A stretch of 53,196 bases of DNA from CAYSRM01 sp964475205 (lineage in GTDB: Bacteria; Verrucomicrobiota; Kiritimatiellia; UBA8416; CAYSRM01). The notes beneath the pieces are model-generated. The model saw only the letters and a program-made list of their open reading frames with translations. It did no database searches and was not told the origin of the DNA. The position numbers and the translations under genes were made by a program. Position 1 is the first letter of the stretch. Each line of letters opens with the position of its first letter. The stretch lies in assembly GCA_964475205.1 (NCBI GenBank), contig CAYYVQ010000013.1, positions 1 to 53,196 on the forward strand, written 5' to 3'. This document shows, piece by piece, positions 48,041 to 53,196 of this stretch.

Positions 48041-50029
48041 ATGGCGGACGAAAAAAAGGACGTATCACAGGAGACAGTAATGCAGGAAGGTAGAACCTTT
48101 CCGGTTTCAAAAGAGATGGCTGAGCGAGCATATATAACGGAAGAAAAATACAAAGAGATGTATGATCGCTCCATTAATGATCCGGATAATTTCTGGCTGG
48201 AGATGGCCGATACTCTCGACTGGTTCAAAAAGCCGACCGTGGCCAGAAAGTACACATGGGATACTCAAAGCAGAAACATCAAGCATACTTGGTTTGAAGA
48301 CGGAGAGCTCAACGTTACACAGAACTGTCTCGATCGTCATATAGGCACCGATCGTGAAGACAAGAATGCGATTATCTGGCAGGGTGACGAGCTGGATGAT
48401 GACAAGACCTTAACATATAAGCAGGTTTACACTGAAGTATGCAAGTTCGCCAATGTTCTCAAGGCGAATGGCATTGGAAAAGGGGACCGTGTCTGCATTT
48501 ATATGGGTATGGTTCCGGAATTGGCAATTGCCATGATGGGTTGTGCCAGGATAGGGGCGATTCATTCCATTGTTTTCGGCGGTTTCAGCGCCGACGCGCT
48601 AAGGGATCGCATTAATGACTCTGATTGCAGGGTTCTTGTTACAGCCAACGTTTCCCGCCGTGCCGGCAAGTCGGTACAGCTTAAGAATATTTCGGACGAA
48701 GCGCTGAAAGACACCCCCTCTATTGAGAAAGTTATTGTAGTTAAGCGCAACGACGAAGACTGCAATATGAAAGAAGGACGCGACCTGTGGTATGGAGACG
48801 CAATGTCTGAAGCGTCCGAAGAATGTGAACCTGAGAAGATGAAAGCGGAGGATCCTCTTTTCATCCTTTACACATCGGGCTCCACCGGAAAGCCGAAGGG
48901 CGTGGTCCACACTACCGCAGGCTACCTGCTTCATACGAGCTTGACTCATAAGTTTATCTTTGATGTCAAGGAAGATGATGTCTACTGTTGCGCCGCTGAT
49001 ATCGGATGGATTACGGGCCACAGTTACATCGTTTACGGTCCTCTTTGCAACGGGGCGACCACGGTGATGTTTGAAAGCACGCCGCTGTATCCCGATCCGG
49101 GCAGGTACTGGCACATGATCGATAAGTTCAAGATCAACCAGTTTTATACCGCGCCGACTGCGATCAGGGCCTTGATCCGCCAGGGTGACGAGTGGCCTGC
49201 CAAGTACAGCCTTGACTCGCTTGTCGTGCTTGGTTCTGTAGGCGAGCCGATCAACCCAGAGGCCTGGATGTGGTATTATGATAAGGTCGGCCACCAGAAA
49301 TGCCCCATTGTTGACACCTGGTGGCAGACTGAGACCGGCGGCGTGATGATTACACCGTTGCCCGGAGCACACACCTTGAAGCCCGGAAGCGCCTCGAGGC
49401 CATTCTTCGGTGTTGAGCCGGTTGTTTTAAGAGACGACCGTTCTGAATGCGACAGGAACGAAGGCGGTAAGCTTTGCATCAAGAAGCCGTGGCCGGGAAT
49501 GTTGCGGACAACATGGGGCGACCATGACCGGTTTATTGATACATACTTCACCATGTACAACGACCTTTACTTTACGGGTGACGGCTGCAAGATTGATGAC
49601 GACGGCGACTATTGGCTGATGGGCCGCATTGACGATGTTGTCAATGTTTCGGGCCACCGCATCGGCACGGCGGAAGTCGAAAGCGCCCTGGTCAGTCATG
49701 AGAAGGTTGCAGAGGCGGCAGTGGCGCCTATGCCTCATGATGTCAAGGGACAGGCTCTTTATGCGTTTGTAACTCTCGTTGAAGGCGTTGAAGAAAGCCA
49801 GGATCTGAAGAAAGAACTGGTTAAGCATGTGCGCAAGGAGATCGGGCCCATTGCGACCCCGGACAAGCTTCAGTTCGCCTCGTCTCTTCCGAAGACGCGT
49901 TCAGGAAAGATCATGCGCAGAATTCTGCGCAAGATTGCTGAAAATGAGACCGACAAGATCGGCGATGTCAGCACTCTGGCTGATCCCAGCGTTGTTGACA
50001 AGCTGGTGGAAGGTAGCAAAGAAGCCTAA
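48041..50029 (+). CDS. acs: Acetyl-CoA synthetase (AMP-forming)
   Basis: A 662-residue acetate:CoA ligase that activates acetate with ATP through acetyl-AMP. The start is the ATG at 48041 with GGAGGA four nt ahead; ATGs at 48029 and further upstream are alternatives. Signatures: YTSGSTGKPKGVVHT (P-loop), DIGWITGHSYIVYGPL, DTWWQTETGG, YFTGDGCKIDDDGDYWLMGRIDDVVNVSGHRIGTAEVE, and KTRSGKIMRRILRKIA with the Lys known to be acetylated in Acs. The partners nearby (HDAC-like deacetylase, GNAT-bearing protein) suggest acetylation control. A hairpin follows the stop at 50059-50092. Confidence 0.97.
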   Translation: MADEKKDVSQETVMQEGRTFPVSKEMAERAYITEEKYKEMYDRSINDPDNFWLEMADTLDWFKKPTVARKYTWDTQSRNIKHTWFEDGELNVTQNCLDRHIGTDREDKNAIIWQGDELDDDKTLTYKQVYTEVCKFANVLKANGIGKGDRVCIYMGMVPELAIAMMGCARIGAIHSIVFGGFSADALRDRINDSDCRVLVTANVSRRAGKSVQLKNISDEALKDTPSIEKVIVVKRNDEDCNMKEGRDLWYGDAMSEASEECEPEKMKAEDPLFILYTSGSTGKPKGVVHTTAGYLLHTSLTHKFIFDVKEDDVYCCAADIGWITGHSYIVYGPLCNGATTVMFESTPLYPDPGRYWHMIDKFKINQFYTAPTAIRALIRQGDEWPAKYSLDSLVVLGSVGEPINPEAWMWYYDKVGHQKCPIVDTWWQTETGGVMITPLPGAHTLKPGSASRPFFGVEPVVLRDDRSECDRNEGGKLCIKKPWPGMLRTTWGDHDRFIDTYFTMYNDLYFTGDGCKIDDDGDYWLMGRIDDVVNVSGHRIGTAEVESALVSHEKVAEAAVAPMPHDVKGQALYAFVTLVEGVEESQDLKKELVKHVRKEIGPIATPDKLQFASSLPKTRSGKIMRRILRKIAENETDKIGDVSTLADPSVVDKLVEGSKEA

Positions 50030-50058
50030 AGGCTTAAGTTAATGACTGGAATTGTGGC

Positions 50059-50092
50059 AGCCCGGCATGAGAAAAAAATATCGTGTCGGGCT
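50059..50092 (+). terminator. Intercistronic hairpin after acs
   Basis: AGCCCGGCATGAG (50059-50071) pairs with ATCGTGTCGGGCT (50080-50092) around an A-rich loop, with one G-U pair in the upper stem. No T-tract follows, so it may attenuate, protect or process the transcript rather than end it. It lies between acs and the OFA-type gene, same strand. Confidence 0.5.
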
Positions 50093-50115
50093 GTCCTGTA
50101 AGTAAGGAGGTTATA

Positions 50116-51627
50116 ATGGCGGAAGCTAAGAGTATGAATCGGTGGCTTGTTGTTATGGGCGCAGTTCTGATCCAGTTATGTCTTGGTGCGATTTACGCCT
50201 GGAGTGTGTTTACTCCGGCTTTGCAGGCCAATTCGCCCGGTGAAGTAGCCGCATTGTACCGGGCCGACCAGCTCGGAATTGAAGAGTCTGCCTATGTCCG
50301 GATGGAACAGGAGCTTGAGGAACCCAGGGACAGGTTGAAGAAGGTTTCCGCCCAGCTTGCCGGTACCGTTGACGCCGAGCGGAAAGCTGAACTGGCGTCA
50401 ACGAAAAAAATAGTTGCAGCCGAAATAGACGAAATTGTCCGGCAATTCGTGGAGGATGAAAATCTGGACAAGAAGGCGTATGGATTTTCCAATACCGGCA
50501 CCCAGTCAATATTTTCCGCGGGTCTTGCTGCCTTTGCGGTTGTTATGGTGCTTGCAGGCAGATTGATGCCGAAGTTCGGGCCGAGAAAGCTTGCGGTGTC
50601 CGGCGGAGTCGTTCTTGGCGCAGGCTATGTTCTTGCAGGTCTGGTTGGAGGCAATAGTTTTGCGCTTCTGTTTACGTTTCTGGGCCTGGTAGGCGGTGCA
50701 GGGATAGGTCTGGCTTATGTTGTGCCGATTGCAGTGGGTGTAAAATGGTTTCCGGATAAGAAGGGCATGATTGCCGGGTTCGCGGTAGCCGGTTTTGGAT
50801 TCGGTGCGTTGCTATGGGTCAAGCTTGCTGGCACCTGGGGACACCTTATTGCCGATTTCGGGCTCAGCGCAACGTTTATCATCTATGGCATCGCTTTCTT
50901 TCTGGCATGTCTTGTGGGGGCCGCATGGATGAAGAATCCGCCGGAAGGCTGGTTGCCGAAGGGATATGTGCCTCCGGAAGCCGCTGGATCCGGAAAACCT
51001 GCTGCGGGCTCAATTGACCTTCCAAGCGGAGCAATGCTGAAAAAACCGCAGTTCTACATGATTTTTCTCTGTTTTGTCTTTGGCGCCGGAGCGGGGCTGA
51101 TGACTATAGGCCTGATGAAGGCGTTTCCAATGAAGGCAATGATGACAGGCGGAATGGACTGGAAGCAAGCCAGCGCCGCTGCAGGTCTTGCCATGGCCGT
51201 GTTTTTCTCGCTTGCTAACGGCATTGGCAGAATTGCCTGGGGCACTATCAGCGACAAACTCGGGCGCAAAGCTTCCATCTTTATCATGCTGGCGACTCAG
51301 GGAGTGGTTGTAATTGCATTCCCGTGGATGGCAGGGATCCCGGTGTTGCTTTATGTAGGGGCCGCTTTGATCGGGTTTAACTTTGGCGGCAATTTTGCGC
51401 TGTTTCCCACTATTACGGCTGACACATTCGGAACTAAATATCTTGCCCAGAATTACGGTTGGGTTTTTCTTTCGTACGGTGTCGGCGGAATATTTGGTCC
51501 GTTAATGGGCGGGAAGCTCGGGGATCTGGGGAACTTTCCGCTTGCATTTACGGTTTGCGGAGCGCTCTGCCTTGTGGCTGCGGCTATTATTTCTATGGTC
51601 AAGCCCCCGCACAAATCAATGGCTTAG
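50116..51627 (+). CDS. OFA-type MFS transporter with ~84-residue periplasmic insertion
   Basis: A 503-residue MFS protein of the oxalate/formate antiporter group (LIQLCLGAIYAWSVFTPAL at the start, AGRLMPKFGPRKLAV as motif A, NFGGNFALFPTITADTFGTKYLAQNYG near the end). The ATG at 50116 has AAGGAGG ahead. Between helix 1 (~10-30) and helix 2 (~130-150), residues ~38-121 form a hydrophilic, charged, likely helical insertion (e.g. MEQELEEPRDRLKKVSAQL, AELASTKKIVAAEIDEIVRQ). Usual family members have only about ten to fifteen residues there. It is next to acs and an HDAC-like gene, so acetate or another monocarboxylate is a plausible substrate (inference). Confidence 0.9.
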   Translation: MAEAKSMNRWLVVMGAVLIQLCLGAIYAWSVFTPALQANSPGEVAALYRADQLGIEESAYVRMEQELEEPRDRLKKVSAQLAGTVDAERKAELASTKKIVAAEIDEIVRQFVEDENLDKKAYGFSNTGTQSIFSAGLAAFAVVMVLAGRLMPKFGPRKLAVSGGVVLGAGYVLAGLVGGNSFALLFTFLGLVGGAGIGLAYVVPIAVGVKWFPDKKGMIAGFAVAGFGFGALLWVKLAGTWGHLIADFGLSATFIIYGIAFFLACLVGAAWMKNPPEGWLPKGYVPPEAAGSGKPAAGSIDLPSGAMLKKPQFYMIFLCFVFGAGAGLMTIGLMKAFPMKAMMTGGMDWKQASAAAGLAMAVFFSLANGIGRIAWGTISDKLGRKASIFIMLATQGVVVIAFPWMAGIPVLLYVGAALIGFNFGGNFALFPTITADTFGTKYLAQNYGWVFLSYGVGGIFGPLMGGKLGDLGNFPLAFTVCGALCLVAAAIISMVKPPHKSMA

Positions 51628-51634
51628 TCTGGAT

Positions 51635-51674
51635 CCTTTGGCGCGTCCCGGCTGCGGGGCGCGCAGGACCAAGG
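51635..51674 (+). terminator. GC-rich intercistronic hairpin after the OFA-type gene
   Basis: CCTTTGGCGCGTCCC pairs with GGGGCGCGC...CCAAGG. The inner stem is nine pairs (51641-51649 with 51656-51664, one G-U) plus an outer CCTTTGG/CCAAGG. No T-tract. It resembles the hairpin after acs in position, and the deacetylase gene begins 11 nt later. Confidence 0.5.
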
Positions 51675-51684
51675 TGCTTGTCGA

Positions 51685-52830
51685 ATGGCTTACGGAAAAG
51701 CAGTATTTCTACACTCTAAAGAGCTGGATAGTAACGGTTATCCGGATGAATGTCCCTTTAGTTCAAAGCGCGCGGGATCGGTCCTGCGCACGGTAAAATC
51801 AATGGGTCTGATGGGCTGGAACGGCTCGAGTGTCGCGGCGCCGGCAAAAGCCTCCAGGGAAGAGGTTGAGAAGTTTCATACCGCTGAATACCTGGATGCC
51901 ATTATTGCCGCCGAGAGAGGCGACTTGTCGGAGTCGGCTTTAGCGATGGGGCTTGGAACCCCTGATTGTCCTGTCTTCAAAGGGATGTATGATTACGCTA
52001 TGTATGCGGCTGGCGCCACTCTTACCGGCGCGCGAATGCTTATAGAAGGAAAGGCGGACATTGCTTTTAATCCTTCCGGGGGTTACCACCACGCTCATGC
52101 CGGCAGCGCCGCCGGTTTCTGTTATATCAATGACATAGTTCTAGGAGCAATGCGGCTGGCAGAAGCAGGAAATCGCGTTTTATTTCTGGATGTTGATGTT
52201 CACCATTGCGACGGGGTGCAGGAAGCTTTTTACGGGAGGAACGATGTTATGACAATATCCCTCCATGAAAGCGGAAGAAGTCTGTTTCCCGGCACAGGCA
52301 TGGAATGGGAAATCGGCAAAGGTGAAGGCAGAGGTTATACCGTAAACGTTCCTCTTCCGGTAGGAACCCATGACAGAATTTATGAAAAAGCATTCAACAA
52401 GGTTGCTGTGCCGTTACTGGAGGCATATGCTCCCGATATTATCATGCTGGAAATAGGCATGGACGGTCTTTCAGGGGATCCGCTCGCCCATCTGCATTTG
52501 ACTAACAATGTGTATGCAACCGTCGTCAGCCGACTGATGGACCAGAAGAAGCCGTTGCTTGTGACAGGAGGCGGTGGCTACAACTTTGACAATACAGTGC
52601 GGGGGTGGGCCTTGGTATGGAGTATACTTACAGGGCAGGAGGAAGCTACTCGAGAGGATATGGCCCTTGGTATGGGAGGAGTGATGTTGGAGACCACCGA
52701 TTGGACGGGGGGCTTGCGTGACAGGGTATATCTTTCTGATGCGGGGAAGCGAAGCGAAGTAGATGCCTTAATTGACAGGGTTATCGATAAGGTTGAGGCA
52801 AAGGTTTTTCCCTTGCATGATATGGGATGA
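51685..52830 (+). CDS. HDAC/AcuC-like deacetylase
   Basis: A 381-residue arginase-fold histone-deacetylase-family enzyme, Zn- or Fe-dependent. Catalytic His pair H135-H136 (SGGYHHAHAGSAAGFCYIND), metal ligands D171 and H173 (FLDVDVHHCDGVQEAFY) and D260 (EIGMDGLSGDPLAH), and the transition-state Tyr299 (TGGGGYNF) are all present, so it should be active. Substrates of the family are acetyl-lysine, acetylpolyamines or related acyl amides. In Bacillus, AcuC deacetylates Acs; with acs two genes upstream the same role is reasonable here. The ATG at 51685 gives a family-consistent N-terminus. Confidence 0.92.
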   Translation: MAYGKAVFLHSKELDSNGYPDECPFSSKRAGSVLRTVKSMGLMGWNGSSVAAPAKASREEVEKFHTAEYLDAIIAAERGDLSESALAMGLGTPDCPVFKGMYDYAMYAAGATLTGARMLIEGKADIAFNPSGGYHHAHAGSAAGFCYINDIVLGAMRLAEAGNRVLFLDVDVHHCDGVQEAFYGRNDVMTISLHESGRSLFPGTGMEWEIGKGEGRGYTVNVPLPVGTHDRIYEKAFNKVAVPLLEAYAPDIIMLEIGMDGLSGDPLAHLHLTNNVYATVVSRLMDQKKPLLVTGGGGYNFDNTVRGWALVWSILTGQEEATREDMALGMGGVMLETTDWTGGLRDRVYLSDAGKRSEVDALIDRVIDKVEAKVFPLHDMG

Positions 52831-52936
52831 GTTGCTTGCCCGCAGACATGGTGTCGGAGCCTGCGGTTTTCTTGTCCTGGTTACGGTTCAACGGATCGGG
52901 GAATGAACTGTTTTTGCATGGTAGAAGGAGGGCGAG

Positions 52937-53196
52937 ATGCAGATTAGTGAAGCTGTCCGGAAGTGTGTGGACGAGTTGCACGGGATATTTAATGAGACTG
53001 ATATTGACGCTGAAAAGAAGAAGATAGTCGCCAAGCTCGAAGAAGCGAAATACAACCCCGGTTCTGTGCGCCCGGTTGCCGATTGTATGATTGCCTTATT
53101 GCTTATTGCCAGATCGCGCGGATATGGTGTGGATTCGGTTTTTCAAGAATTGGAACGGGCAGCAGAGGAAAATACCGGGCGTGATTGGAAGAAGAT
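52937..53196 (+). CDS. Partial DUF550/MazG-like protein, cut by window end
   Basis: A frame open from the ATG at 52937 (with AAGGAGG upstream) to the window end, 86 codons and continuing. The readable part begins MQISEAVRKCVDELHGIF, then CMIALLLIARSRGYGVDSVF and ends ERAAEENTGRDWKK. The last block resembles the DUF550/dATP-dGTP diphosphohydrolase pattern (ADxLxLLLxAARRxG...NxxRxW). Only weak support. It lies 106 nt after the deacetylase on the same strand. Confidence 0.5.
   Translation, partial: MQISEAVRKCVDELHGIFNETDIDAEKKKIVAKLEEAKYNPGSVRPVADCMIALLLIARSRGYGVDSVFQELERAAEENTGRDWKK

Overview
This window of about 53 kb comes from a Gram-negative bacterial chromosome. The evidence is an outer-membrane beta-barrel, a Wza-type lipoprotein, a heptosyltransferase-like GT9 enzyme and a GspL/GspM-like pair. 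The gene mix (K+-dependent, Na+-type membrane pyrophosphatase, RNase HIII, fused ADP-forming acetyl-CoA synthetase, GxxExxY gene set in dispersed repeats) suggests an anaerobic or fermentative member of the PVC group or a neighbouring phylum (Kiritimatiellota, Lentisphaerota, Omnitrophota). That placement is inference; no rRNA or marker protein fixes it.

Layout. (1) 1-1049: repeat-rich DNA around a GxxExxY gene. (2) 1050-8929, minus strand: a probable operon. In transcription order it is a DoxX-like membrane protein, a DUF547 secreted protein, a flavin disulfide reductase, a TVP38/TMEM64 membrane protein, a 66-residue Cys/Gly/Ser pentad-repeat peptide, a radical SAM/SPASM enzyme with an HvfC-like N-terminal region, a truncated AhpD-like remnant and a GH15 glucosidase. 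The peptide and the radical SAM enzyme look like precursor and maturase of a ribosomally made, modified Cys-rich peptide; this is the most interesting part of the window. (3) 9029-13530: TPR protein, GspL/GspM-like pair, nitroreductase, and several palindromic repeat elements. (4) 13535-23649: OsmC, RecN, an MFS transporter, tRNA-Met(CAT), membrane pyrophosphatase, a metallo-beta-lactamase-fold hydrolase, a Ca2+/cation antiporter, a YggT-like protein and TatD.

(5) 23720-31557: a full tryptophan operon trpE-G-D-C-(response regulator)-F-B-A, ending in a hotdog thioesterase. A receiver-only protein and a 181-bp palindromic repeat sit between trpC and trpF, and a consensus-like promoter lies almost on top of the trpE start codon. 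RNase HIII converges on the operon. (6) 32632-42431: an envelope polysaccharide locus with a beta-barrel, tyrosine autokinase, export lipoprotein, a Thr-tract secreted protein and a TPR-like protein, followed on the other strand by GT9 and a giant membrane protein of PTPS-related type. (7) 42479-52830: acetyl-CoA and acetate metabolism. It has a CoA-transferase fused to a GNAT domain, ADP-forming acetyl-CoA synthetase, a PLP sulfur enzyme, tRNA-Gly(CCC), AMP-forming Acs, an OFA-type transporter with an unusual insertion, and an HDAC/AcuC-like deacetylase. Acetyltransferase, Acs and deacetylase together suggest lysine-acetylation control of acetate activation. A partial DUF550-like gene runs off the end.

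Several intergenic regions carry related imperfect palindromes whose centres read like GTAT-N-ATAC, with ends such as TTAACCCGCATATCTCACA or TTAACCTGATCTATTCAT. They look like a non-autonomous, MITE-like or REP-like family. No insertion-sequence transposase, CRISPR array, rRNA or prophage gene was seen.
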